DNA of 25,224 bases from OFTM10 sp964196195 (GTDB lineage: Bacteria; Actinomycetota; Acidimicrobiia; Acidimicrobiales; Aldehydirespiratoraceae). Shown one piece after another: positions 6,777 through 14,359 of this stretch. The position numbers and the translations under genes are program-made. Under the pieces are notes generated by a model. It was not told the origin of the DNA and made no database searches. It saw nothing but the letters and a program-made list of their open reading frames with translations. The DNA lies in contig CAXMSE010000072.1 of assembly GCA_964196195.1 (NCBI GenBank), forward strand, positions 1-25,224. The letters are read 5' to 3'. How positions within the stretch are numbered: the first letter of the stretch is position 1; each line of letters starts with the position of its first letter.

Positions 6777-8045
6777 TCAACGGAGCTGGTCCAACGCTGT
6801 AAAATAGCCGGGGAATGTCTTGGCCACGCACCCGGCGCCGTTGATGGCGACGCCATCGACGAGCAGACCCACCAGGGCGAACGCCATGGCCATCCGATGA
6901 TCGTCGTAGGTGTCGAATGTGGCCGCGTGGGGGCGAGCACCGGGGCGAACCACAAACCCGTCGGCCGTCTCTTCGGCTGCCACGCCACAGCGGGCCAGCT
7001 CGGTCACCGGCCCCGCTATGCGGTTGCTCTCCTTGTCTCGGATGAATCCAATCCCCGAGACGCTGGTGGGCCCGTCGGCGAAGGCGGCGACCACGGCGAG
7101 GGTGGGAGCGGTGTCGGAAATGTGGCGCAGATCGACATCAATCCCACGCAGGGCGCCACCCTGCACCTCGATGAAGTCGTGGCCTACCATCACTTCGGCG
7201 CCCATGGCAGCGAGCACCCGAGCAAAGGCGATGTCGCCCTGAAGCGACTCGTCTCCAAGCCCCTCGATACGTACTCGTCCGCCGCTCATCGCAGCCGCGG
7301 CGAGGAAATAGGACGCCGCCGATGCGTCGGGTTCGATCGTGTAGCGGCCCGGGCTGTGGTAGCCACCGCTCACCGACCAGGCGTCGGGTTCGCTCGTATC
7401 CACGGAGGCGCCGAACGCCTCCATCACTCGGGTGGTCATATGGAGGTAGGGCCGACTGATCGCCTCGGTACTGAGCCGGAGATCGAGTCCCCTGACGGCA
7501 CCGGCCAGCAGGAGCCCCGACACGAACTGGCTCGACACGTCGCCCGCCACCTCCACACTCCCCCGCTGCAGCGGGCCGGTGATCCTCAGTGGGAATCGGC
7601 CGGCGTCGCCGAGCTCTGTGACGGCCACCCCGAGCGAACGCAGGGCGGCGATCTGGTCGTCCATCGGGCGGGCGCGGAGTTGAGCTTCGCCGTCGACAAT
7701 CACCGGCACCTCCCCGAGTGCCACCAGCGGCGCCAGGAAGCGTCCTGTGGTGCCAGATTGTCGAGCATCCACCTCAACCTCACGCCGCGGCAAGTCGCCA
7801 CCACAGCCCTCGACGACGATCCGACTTCCCTCCTCATCGATCTCCAACTCGATGCCCAGGGTTCGCAGCGCACCGAGCATCGCCCCGGTGTCGTCGGCGA
7901 ACAGCACCCCATCCAACTCGGTGGCACCATCGGCGAGTGCCGAGGTGATCAAGGCCCGGTTGGTGAGACTCTTCGAGCCGGGAAGGGCCACGACAGAATC
8001 GGGCGGCCCGAGGAGGGGCTCCACCACCAGCGCTGGGGTCGTCAT
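6777..8045 (-). CDS. aroA: 3-phosphoshikimate 1-carboxyvinyltransferase (EPSP synthase)
   Basis: This is the sixth step of the shikimate pathway: shikimate-3-phosphate plus PEP gives EPSP. The 422-residue length is normal. Motifs seen are LPGSKSLTNRAL (21-32, substrate lysine), DARQSGTTGRFL in place of the usual GNAGTAMRPL loop, ISDTAPTLAV with the catalytic aspartate, IRDKESNRI, and TYDDHRMAMAF. The loop keeps Gly and Arg but replaces the residues around them (SGTTGRF), a divergent version of the loop that bears glyphosate sensitivity; the effect on the inhibitor cannot be predicted from this alone. The ATG at 8045 overlaps the tyrA stop as ATGA, so prephenate dehydrogenase and EPSP synthase are made together. 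Confidence 0.95.
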   Translation of the reverse strand: MTTPALVVEPLLGPPDSVVALPGSKSLTNRALITSALADGATELDGVLFADDTGAMLGALRTLGIELEIDEEGSRIVVEGCGGDLPRREVEVDARQSGTTGRFLAPLVALGEVPVIVDGEAQLRARPMDDQIAALRSLGVAVTELGDAGRFPLRITGPLQRGSVEVAGDVSSQFVSGLLLAGAVRGLDLRLSTEAISRPYLHMTTRVMEAFGASVDTSEPDAWSVSGGYHSPGRYTIEPDASAASYFLAAAAMSGGRVRIEGLGDESLQGDIAFARVLAAMGAEVMVGHDFIEVQGGALRGIDVDLRHISDTAPTLAVVAAFADGPTSVSGIGFIRDKESNRIAGPVTELARCGVAAEETADGFVVRPGARPHAATFDTYDDHRMAMAFALVGLLVDGVAINGAGCVAKTFPGYFTALDQLR

Positions 8046-9124
8046 TCGATCGCCCGCGCCGAGGGCCGATATCCGAGAGCCATGAGGCCGCCCTGTAGCC
8101 GCTCTGTCATCGCGGTCTCGATCAGTACGACGATGACACCGCGGGGACCCTCGGTGGAGTGAGCGATCTCCATGTCGTAGATGTTGACATCGAGCTCGGC
8201 GGCAAGGGTTGCGATCGCGGCGATCTCTCCCTGTCGGTCGAGCACGGGGATTCTCATCTCCGACATGGCGTCGTCGGCAGGAACCGTGGTGGGGAGATTA
8301 CGACGGGCGTGGCGAGCCTCCTCGAGATAGGTGAGCAGGCGGGCCCGGTCGCCCTCTGCCACCACCGCCCGCAGCCCAGTGAGATCGGCCACCAACTCAT
8401 CGAGCACATCGACGATCGCGGCCCTGTTCTGACTGCAGATGTCGGGCCAGATCGCCGGATGACCGGCCGCGATCCTGGTCATGTCCCTAAACCCGCCCGC
8501 TGCGAGTCGCAGCAGGGCACGATGCTCCTCGGCTCGCCCGTCGGCCAGCCGCATCAGCGTTGCCGCCGCGAGATGGGGCACGTGAGATACCACCGCCACC
8601 AGCATGTCGTGGCGATCGGGCGGCATCGTGATGACGTGGGCACCGGTGGTGGCCACCACCTCCCTCACCTCCGCGAATGCCGAGTCGTCGGTGATCTCGG
8701 TGGGAGTGAGTACCCAGGTGGTGCCGCTGAAGAGATCGGCCGAAGCCCCAGCGAGGCCATCCTGTTCGCTGCCGGCCATCGGATGCCCCGGCACGAACCG
8801 GGGATCGTCGACCTCAGCCGCGATCGGGGCTTTCACCGAACCTACATCGGTGACCACCGCGGCACCAGCCTCGAGCAACTGCGTAACCACACCCGCAACC
8901 GCGTTCACCGGCGTGGCGACCACCGCGAGATCACATTCTCCGTGCTCACCGAGATCGCCGAGCTCGGCTCCCTCATCGATCGCGCCGGCAGTGAGCGCCG
9001 CCTCAACACGGTCGGGGTCGAGATCGACACCGACGACATGCCAGCCGGCCCGGCGAAGGGTGAGGCCGACGGAGCCGCCTATGAGGCCGACACCGACCAC
9101 CACTGCGGTGCGTCCTGTAGTCAC
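8042..9124 (-). CDS. tyrA: Prephenate dehydrogenase with C-terminal ACT domain
   Basis: This 360-residue enzyme oxidatively decarboxylates prephenate to 4-hydroxyphenylpyruvate for tyrosine synthesis. The Rossmann fold opens with VVGVGLIGGSVGL (residues 9-21). VATPVNAV and TDVGSVKAPI follow, then GHPMAGSEQDG, with the family's HPMAGSE signature, and SHVPHLAAATL, with conserved active-site histidines. The C-terminal part, from about residue 289, has the pattern of an ACT domain (DRQGEIAAIATLAAELDVNI then IYDMEIAH), suggesting feedback by an amino acid, most likely tyrosine. The start is GTG at 9124, eleven bases after the rluB stop, without a strong Shine-Dalgarno. NAD versus NADP preference and prephenate versus arogenate use are not resolved by eye. 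Confidence 0.93.
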   Translation of the reverse strand: MTTGRTAVVVGVGLIGGSVGLTLRRAGWHVVGVDLDPDRVEAALTAGAIDEGAELGDLGEHGECDLAVVATPVNAVAGVVTQLLEAGAAVVTDVGSVKAPIAAEVDDPRFVPGHPMAGSEQDGLAGASADLFSGTTWVLTPTEITDDSAFAEVREVVATTGAHVITMPPDRHDMLVAVVSHVPHLAAATLMRLADGRAEEHRALLRLAAGGFRDMTRIAAGHPAIWPDICSQNRAAIVDVLDELVADLTGLRAVVAEGDRARLLTYLEEARHARRNLPTTVPADDAMSEMRIPVLDRQGEIAAIATLAAELDVNIYDMEIAHSTEGPRGVIVVLIETAMTERLQGGLMALGYRPSARAIE

Positions 9125-9135
9125 AGGTCCGGAGG

Positions 9136-9882
9136 CTACCGGTCGGGGCCCGGACGGCCGACCGACTTTCCCGCTCCGGTGGCAACCTCGAGTCCTCGAA
9201 CTTCGTCGCGGGCCAGCGCCCGCCAGTGGCCGGGTTTCAGGCGCCGGTCGACAATCGGACCGATCCGGGTGCGAACCAGCCGCACCACCGGGTGACCCAC
9301 GGCCTCACACATGCGGCGCACCTGGCGGTTGCGTCCCTCGTGGATCGTGATGCGCAAGAGGGTGGGTTCCACCAGGGTGACCCGGGCCCTCGCGGTGGGG
9401 CCGTCGTCGAGCTCCACACCGTCGCGAAGAGCCCTGACCGTGGCTCGCGAAGGCTCCCCCTTCACCTGGGTGAGGTATTCCTTCTCGACCCCGAACGAGG
9501 GGTGGGTGAGGCGGTGGGTGAGCTCACCATCGTTGGTGAGCAGCAGCAGGCCTTCTGTGTCGGCATCGAGCCGCCCCACCGGGAACACCCTCGGCTCCTC
9601 CGGCACGATCTGCACCACGGTGGGCCGACCCTGGGGATCGTCTGCGGTGGTGATGACGCCGACTGGCTTGTTAAGCAGGTAGTGAACGAGATCGGGCTTG
9701 ATCCCCACCGCTGAACCATCGACCTCTACCAGCGCCGTCTCCACATCGACGCGCCGCCCCAGCACCGCGACCTCGCCATCGACGGTTACCCGCTCGTCGG
9801 CAATCAGCTCTTCGCAGAGCCTCCTGCTGCCGAATCCGAGCCGGGCGAGCACCTTCTGGAGTCGCTCACCGTCGGTATTCAC
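9136..9882 (-). CDS. rluB: RluB/RsuA-family rRNA pseudouridine synthase
   Basis: This 248-residue protein has an N-terminal S4 RNA-binding domain (residues about 5-60, RLQKVLARLGFGSRRLCEEL) and a pseudouridine synthase domain with the catalytic aspartate in GRLDADTEGLLLLTND (Asp106). NKPVGVITT and EGRNRQVRRM are further family signatures. It isomerises uridine in ribosomal RNA, most likely a 23S site as for RluB; RsuA-like 16S specificity cannot be excluded. The start is GTG, overlapping the scpB stop as GTGA. The scpA-scpB-pseudouridine synthase order is widely conserved in Gram-positive bacteria (Rv1709-Rv1711). Confidence 0.92.
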   Translation of the reverse strand: MNTDGERLQKVLARLGFGSRRLCEELIADERVTVDGEVAVLGRRVDVETALVEVDGSAVGIKPDLVHYLLNKPVGVITTADDPQGRPTVVQIVPEEPRVFPVGRLDADTEGLLLLTNDGELTHRLTHPSFGVEKEYLTQVKGEPSRATVRALRDGVELDDGPTARARVTLVEPTLLRITIHEGRNRQVRRMCEAVGHPVVRLVRTRIGPIVDRRLKPGHWRALARDEVRGLEVATGAGKSVGRPGPDR

Positions 9883-10469
9883 TCCGACTTGTCCTCGAAC
9901 TCGTCGTCGACAGTGACCCTCAGGCCCCTCTCCAAGGCTTCGACGATGTCGGAGTCGGGGAAGAACTCACCGAGCGGAGGCAACTCATCGACAGAATCGA
10001 GACCCAAACGTTCCAGGAAGGAGGGGGTCGTGCCGTAGAGCACTGCCTGGCCCGGGCCGGGGTCGCGGGCGACCTCATCGACGTAGCCACGCTGCTGAAG
10101 CGTACGCATCACTCCATCGACGTTGACGCCGCGGATCGAGGCGATCTGGTTTCGTGACACCGGTTGCTTGTAGGCCACCACAGCCATGGTTTCGAGAGCA
10201 GCCGCCGACAGCCGCGAAGACTGGCCATCGAGCACGAAACGTTCGACATACGGCGCCTGGTCCGTGGCGGTCTGGTAGCGGTATCCGCCGGCCACGCGGG
10301 CCAGCACGAACCCTCGCCCGTCGGCTTCGTATTCAGCGGCGAGGATCTCGCACGACTCGATCACGTCATCGATCGGCGCGCCGATCAACTTGGCCAACAG
10401 CTCGGGCGGGAGGGGTTGCTCCGCGACCAGGAGGATCGCTTCGAGCGCGGGAGCGACATGATCGGCCAT
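9879..10469 (-). CDS. scpB: Segregation and condensation protein B
   Basis: This 196-residue subunit of the SMC-ScpAB condensin is built from two winged-helix domains. Typical stretches are LEAILLVAEQPL (9-20), RLSAAALETMAVVAYKQPV with the signature YKQPVSR, IRGVNVDGVMRTL, and VLYGTTPSFLERLGL near the end. ScpB binds the middle of ScpA and modulates SMC loop extrusion on the nucleoid. The ATG at 10469 lies two bases after the scpA stop, with GAGGG in the scpA tail as ribosome binding site. A longer in-frame extension upstream of this ATG is arginine-rich and overlaps scpA, so I reject it. Confidence 0.93.
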   Translation of the reverse strand: MADHVAPALEAILLVAEQPLPPELLAKLIGAPIDDVIESCEILAAEYEADGRGFVLARVAGGYRYQTATDQAPYVERFVLDGQSSRLSAAALETMAVVAYKQPVSRNQIASIRGVNVDGVMRTLQQRGYVDEVARDPGPGQAVLYGTTPSFLERLGLDSVDELPPLGEFFPDSDIVEALERGLRVTVDDEFEDKSE

Positions 10470-10471
10470 TC

Positions 10472-11251
10472 TCAGCCCTCGTAGGTGTCGACTGCGATCG
10501 CGGCGGCCCGCACGTCCTCGCCACCAGTCCACACCACGTTGATATCGCCGAAGGTAGCGGTCTGTTCGAGCTCCACGAGGCCCTGCTTGAACAATTCGAG
10601 TACGGCCAGGAAGCGCACGACAACTTCGATCCGATCGACGAGGTCGGAGGTGAGAGCGCGAAACGTCATACGCCCAACCCTGGGCAACTCGTCGACCAGC
10701 TCTTCCACCGCCTCCTCGACAGTGACCTTGATGGGGGTGATGTGAGAAATGTCGACCCTTACGACCGGCTTGGGCGCGATGGCCCTCAGATAGGCGGCAC
10801 GAAGATCATCGGCCGTGGTGTTCTCGAGCAGGTCCGGGGCGAGGCTCAGGAACCGATCCTCCACGGGCCCACATCGTCGGGGGTAGGAGCGGGCGGCATC
10901 GGCAGACAACTTGCGCAAAATGAGTGCAGCGTCCTTGAACGTCTTGCACTCGACGAGCCGAGCCAGCAGAAGATCGCGCTCTTCCCAGAGGCCGAGTTCG
11001 TCGTCGAGGTCGATCTCGCTGTCTTCGGGAAGCAGGCGACGAGCCTTCAGCTCCACCAGGGTGGCGGCGATCAGGAGAAACTCGGTGGCGACCTCCAAAT
11101 CCAGACGCTCCATGCTGGTGAGCTCGACCAGGTAGGCATCGACGATCTCCGACAGATTGATCTCGTAGAGGTCGACCTGCTCGCGCAGGATCAGGTGTAG
11201 GAGCAGATCGAACGGCCCGTCGAACACGGGCGTGTGCACCTCATACGGCAT
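10472..11251 (-). CDS. scpA: Segregation and condensation protein A (kleisin)
   Basis: This 259-residue kleisin bridges the SMC heads and carries ScpB. The N-terminus reads VHTPVFDGPFDLLLHLI, the strongest ScpA signature, followed by REQVDLYEINLSEIVDAYL and FLLIAATLVELKARRLLP. The C-terminus, with FLAVLELFKQGLVEL, is the winged helix that contacts the SMC cap. The ATG at 11251 is chosen because the signature begins within ten residues; the longer in-frame form crosses the promoter of trpS. There is no Shine-Dalgarno, but a TAGGGT hexamer lies seven bases upstream. It leads the operon scpA-scpB-rluB-tyrA-aroA-cmk-plsC. Confidence 0.94.
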   Translation of the reverse strand: MPYEVHTPVFDGPFDLLLHLILREQVDLYEINLSEIVDAYLVELTSMERLDLEVATEFLLIAATLVELKARRLLPEDSEIDLDDELGLWEERDLLLARLVECKTFKDAALILRKLSADAARSYPRRCGPVEDRFLSLAPDLLENTTADDLRAAYLRAIAPKPVVRVDISHITPIKVTVEEAVEELVDELPRVGRMTFRALTSDLVDRIEVVVRFLAVLELFKQGLVELEQTATFGDINVVWTGGEDVRAAAIAVDTYEG

Positions 11252-11258
11252 TCCGGTG

Positions 11259-11264
11259 ACCCTA
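11259..11264 (-). promoter_or_regulatory. Candidate -10 box of leaderless scpA operon
   Basis: TAGGGT on the minus strand, seven bases before the scpA ATG at 11251. It matches TANNNT and would start transcription at or beside the start codon. It is one half of a divergent pair with the trpS promoter. Confidence 0.5.
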
Positions 11265-11301
11265 GACCCGAATCTCCCGCGCGCGACGCTTCCTGTGCAC
11301 G

Positions 11302-11307
11302 TACGCT
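11302..11307 (+). promoter_or_regulatory. Candidate -10 box of leaderless trpS
   Basis: TACGCT on the plus strand, eight bases before the trpS ATG at 11316, with no Shine-Dalgarno in between. It lies 38 bases from the scpA box on the other strand, so the two promoters would compete for RNA polymerase. Confidence 0.5.
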
Positions 11308-11315
11308 GGCGAGCC

Positions 11316-12296
11316 ATGAAACGTGTGTTCTCCGGCATCCAACCCACAGGCGATCAGCACCTCGGCAACTATCTCGGAGCCACCCGAAATTGGGTGGAGA
11401 TGCAGCACCACACCGAAGCGGTGTTTTGTGTGGTCGACCTCCACGCCATCACCATCCCCCAGGAGTCGGGGGCGGTTCGCGACGGGTCACTTCGCCTCTC
11501 CCAGATGCTCATGGCGGTCGGACTCGACCCCGAGAAGTGCATCATCTTCGTGCAGAGCCATGTGCGTGAACACACCGAGTGCGCGTGGCTCATGGAGTGC
11601 AACGTCTCGTTCGGTGAGCTCAGCCGCATGACCCAGTTCAAGGACAAGAGTGGGCGCCAGGAATTCATCTCCTCGAGCTTGTTCACCTACCCGGCCCTCC
11701 AAGCCGCCGACATCTTGCTCTACGACACCGACCAGGTTCCGGTGGGTGCCGACCAGCGTCAACACATCGAGATAGCGCGCGACATCGCGGAGCGATTCAA
11801 CTCTCGCTTTGGCCCGACGTTCACCGTGCCCGAAGCGGTCATCCCCAAGGCCGGGGCGAGGGTGATGGACCTCCAGCGTCCCACCGACAAGATGTCGAAG
11901 TCGCTCGATTCCCCCAAGGGCACCGTCAACCTGCTCGATGAGCCGAAGGTGATCGCCAAGAAGATCAGGAGCGCGGTCACCGACAACGACGGTGAGGTTC
12001 GGTTCGATGCCGTCGAGAAACCGGGCGTCTCCAACCTCTTGTCGATACTCGGTGCTTCCACCAACCGTGACCCTGAGGCACTGGCCGACGAATACTCCCA
12101 GTACGGGTCGCTGAAGGTCGACACCGCCGACGCGGTGGTGGCCATGCTCGAGCCGATTCAGGCCCGCTATCGAGAGCTCGAGGGCGATCCCGCGGAGACG
12201 GCTCGACTGCTTGCGCTCGGTGCCGACAAAGCTCGCGCCATCGCCGCCAACACAATGGATCGTGCCCGTGTCAATGTGGGCCTGCTCCAGGCCTGA
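11316..12296 (+). CDS. trpS: Tryptophanyl-tRNA synthetase
   Basis: This 326-residue class I synthetase charges tRNA-Trp. It starts MKRVFSGIQPTGDQHLGNYLG, where HLGN is the HIGH-type ATP motif; DKMSKS near residue 195 is the second signature. LLYDTDQVPVGADQRQHIE and GLDPEKCIIFVQS are also family blocks. The length is that of the short bacterial TrpRS. The open frame reaches back to 11232 inside scpA, but the family begins exactly at the ATG at 11316. It is a single-gene unit between the divergent scpA and the convergent HD-domain gene. Only eleven bases follow its stop before the HD gene's stop, and no hairpin is visible there. No T-box leader can fit in the short upstream region. Confidence 0.96.
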   Translation: MKRVFSGIQPTGDQHLGNYLGATRNWVEMQHHTEAVFCVVDLHAITIPQESGAVRDGSLRLSQMLMAVGLDPEKCIIFVQSHVREHTECAWLMECNVSFGELSRMTQFKDKSGRQEFISSSLFTYPALQAADILLYDTDQVPVGADQRQHIEIARDIAERFNSRFGPTFTVPEAVIPKAGARVMDLQRPTDKMSKSLDSPKGTVNLLDEPKVIAKKIRSAVTDNDGEVRFDAVEKPGVSNLLSILGASTNRDPEALADEYSQYGSLKVDTADAVVAMLEPIQARYRELEGDPAETARLLALGADKARAIAANTMDRARVNVGLLQA

Positions 12297-12307
12297 GCAC
12301 CTGGGTA

Positions 12308-12826
12308 TCAGTCGTCATCGGCGGCGTGAAGCACCTGAGCGACATCGGCATCTATCGTCCATTCGTCGCAAGGTCGATGGTGCTGCTCGGCCCACGCAAC
12401 CGTGAGCTCATCAGACCCTGCCATCTCAAGCATGTCGGCCCCGATCTCGGGGTGATGGAGATAGAGACCGACCCGGCGGGTGAAGCCTCGAGACTTGATC
12501 CAGAGCTTGGCCATATCGGGGCCGGCCACCTTGGCCGAGAGGGTGGCAACCACCCTTCCCCATGTTCGGAGGTCGGCATCGATCTTGCCCACATCGTGGA
12601 GAAGGGCGGCACCCATCACGGCTGGAGTTGCCTCGGCGCCGAGACGACGTTCGACTTCACGGCCGACCGCCGCGGAGTGGCGCCGGTCGGGGCCGTACAT
12701 CCTCTTCCACAGGCCGTACTCGGCGTCGCTCAGAACCGCCTCGACCCAGGCCCGATCGGCTTCGGAGGGGCCACCGGGCCGAAGGGAGGTGAAGAAGCGG
12801 CGAATGAGATGTGCGGGGCGGCCCAT
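12308..12826 (-). CDS. HD-domain phosphohydrolase, function unknown
   Basis: This 172-residue protein has the metal-binding histidines and aspartates of the HD superfamily: RHSAAVGREVE, then ALLHDVGKID (the HD pair), YLHHPEIGADMLEMAG, WAEQHHRP, and a final VLHAADDD aspartate. The spacing resembles the catalytic part of HD-GYP or HDIG hydrolases, but no GYP is visible. A short conserved-looking N-terminal part (RFFTSLRPGGPSEAD) belongs to a family seen in Actinobacteria and Chloroflexi. The substrate is unknown: a nucleotide, cyclic dinucleotide or phosphate monoester are possible. The ATG at 12826 follows the xerD stop by one base, so the two are co-translated. Confidence 0.82.
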   Translation of the reverse strand: MGRPAHLIRRFFTSLRPGGPSEADRAWVEAVLSDAEYGLWKRMYGPDRRHSAAVGREVERRLGAEATPAVMGAALLHDVGKIDADLRTWGRVVATLSAKVAGPDMAKLWIKSRGFTRRVGLYLHHPEIGADMLEMAGSDELTVAWAEQHHRPCDEWTIDADVAQVLHAADDD

Positions 12827-12827
12827 G

Positions 12828-13784
12828 TCAGGCCCCCGCTGCTCTCGGATGAGCAGCCCGGTAGACCGCCAGGAGTCGTTCGGTGGAGACCTTCGTGTAG
12901 ATCTGGGTGGTCGAAATTGACGCGTGACCGAGTAGTTCCTGCACCGTACGGATGTCGGCGCCATGGTCGAGCATGTGAGTGGCACACGAATGACGCAGCA
13001 CATGGGGGGTGAGCTCATCGCCCAGCCCCACCGCGGCGCCCCGCATGCGCACCACGCCCCACGCCCCCTGCCGGCTCAGCCTTCCCCCTCTCTGATTGAG
13101 AAATACTGCCTCGGCATCGCCGCGGCGGGCCCATCGCTCAGGCTGCATCGCCCCCCGGCCGCTCGGGTCGAGCCAAGCCACAATGGCGGATGCGGCGTGA
13201 CGACCAAGGGGCACGATTCGTTCCTTCGATCCCTTTCCCATCACCCGCACCAGGCCGTCGTGGAGGTCTATGTCGCCGATCGAAAGCCCGACCAACTCAG
13301 AGATCCGAGCGCCGGTGCCGTAGAGCGTTTCGAGGATCGCCCGGTCGCGTCGAGCCACGTGATCATCGCCGGTCACGCCTTCGATGAGTGCTGTGACCTG
13401 GTCGACGGCGAGTGCCTTGGGCAGACCCCGCGGCACCCGAGGGATCTCGACATCGCCGGCAGGATCGTCGGGCCTGAGCTCCTCGGCCACCAGGAAACGA
13501 TGAAGCCCGCGGACAGCCACGAGGGTGCGGGTGACCGAGGAAGCCGCAAGGCCTTCGCCTTGCAACACATGGACGAAGGCGATCACATCGTCGGGGTCCG
13601 CATCGAGAACCGATCGGCTGCGATGGCTCAGATGCGCCTGGTAGCGAAGCAGGTCGCGGCGGTAGGCCGACAAGGTGTTGGGCGAGCGCCCACGCTCGAC
13701 CGCCAACCAGATGAGGAAGTCGACCACGTCGGGTTCGACGATGATCTCATCGTCGGTCGGCCCCTGACCGGTGGCGTCGGCCAT
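12828..13784 (-). CDS. xerD: Tyrosine recombinase XerD
   Basis: This 318-residue tyrosine recombinase probably resolves chromosome dimers at dif with a XerC partner encoded elsewhere. The N-terminal SAM-like DNA-binding domain spans about residues 18-105 (ERGRSPNTLSAYRRDLLRY). The full catalytic set is present: Arg160 (GTGARISEL), Lys184 (MGKGSKER), His261 and Arg264 (HVLRHSCATHML), His287 (LLGHASISTTQIYT) and the nucleophile Tyr296. The start is the ATG at 13784, eleven bases after the nudix stop, with a GAGGA ribosome binding site. Position after pyrG and the Nudix gene matches xerD (Rv1701) in M. tuberculosis. It shows no sign of being a phage integrase: length and context are housekeeping. 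Confidence 0.93.
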   Translation of the reverse strand: MADATGQGPTDDEIIVEPDVVDFLIWLAVERGRSPNTLSAYRRDLLRYQAHLSHRSRSVLDADPDDVIAFVHVLQGEGLAASSVTRTLVAVRGLHRFLVAEELRPDDPAGDVEIPRVPRGLPKALAVDQVTALIEGVTGDDHVARRDRAILETLYGTGARISELVGLSIGDIDLHDGLVRVMGKGSKERIVPLGRHAASAIVAWLDPSGRGAMQPERWARRGDAEAVFLNQRGGRLSRQGAWGVVRMRGAAVGLGDELTPHVLRHSCATHMLDHGADIRTVQELLGHASISTTQIYTKVSTERLLAVYRAAHPRAAGA

Positions 13785-13795
13785 CCGAGCATTCC

Positions 13796-14359
13796 TCAGC
13801 GGCCGAGGTGGCGAAGGGCGGCTAGCAGACCTATCACCGTCTTGGCATCAGAAATCGTGCCGTCGTCGATGGCCGCGGCGACATCGCCGAGCGCCATGCG
13901 TTCCACTGTCATGTGCACTTCCTCGGGGCCGTCATGATCGGTGGGCACCGGGGACAGATCGGTGGCGAGGAAGAGATGGATGTATTCGTCGCAGAATCCG
14001 ACCGAGTTGTGGAACCCGCCGATCGTCACCAGCGAACCCGCCTTCAGGCCCACCTCCTCCGCCAGCTCTCGCCGGGCGGTGAGCTCAGGCGGCTCGCCCT
14101 CCACATCACGGCGTCCCGCCGGTATCTCGAGAATCTCGGTGTGGATCGGGGCCCGATACTGGCGCACCAGAATCGTGTCGTCGCCATCCACCGCCACCAC
14201 CCCGACCGCTCCGGGATGACGAACGATGTCTCTCAACATTCTTTGGCCGTCGGGTGTCTCGAACTCACCCTCCACCAGGCGGATCACAAAACCGTCGTGG
14301 ATCTCGCGCTCTCCGAGGAACCGAAATCCCGACTCGGATCGAGATCCCGGGACGATCAC
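13796..14359 (-). CDS. Nudix hydrolase, ADP-ribose pyrophosphatase type
   Basis: This 187-residue Nudix protein has its box at AGRRDVEGEPPELTARRELA then EEVGL, with the metal-binding REL-EE core. One extra residue lies between the first Gly and Glu compared with the textbook box, a feature I also recall for mycobacterial Rv1700. LVRQYRAPIHTEILEIPAG before the box is typical of ADP-ribose pyrophosphatases, which split ADP-ribose into AMP and ribose-5-phosphate. The GTG at 14359 overlaps the pyrG stop as GTGA. Position between pyrG and xerD matches Rv1700, supporting the ADP-ribose assignment. Activity on other nucleoside diphosphate sugars is possible. Confidence 0.9.
   Translation of the reverse strand: MIVPGSRSESGFRFLGEREIHDGFVIRLVEGEFETPDGQRMLRDIVRHPGAVGVVAVDGDDTILVRQYRAPIHTEILEIPAGRRDVEGEPPELTARRELAEEVGLKAGSLVTIGGFHNSVGFCDEYIHLFLATDLSPVPTDHDGPEEVHMTVERMALGDVAAAIDDGTISDAKTVIGLLAALRHLGR

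Noticed and set aside
11232..11315. 28-codon upstream extension of trpS
   Set aside because: It overlaps the start of scpA and both promoter candidates; TrpRS homology begins at the ATG at 11316.
12828..13784. Tyrosine recombinase as a possible phage or integron integrase
   Set aside because: Length, sequence and position after pyrG and the Nudix gene are those of housekeeping XerD; no att-like repeats, cargo or tRNA are present.
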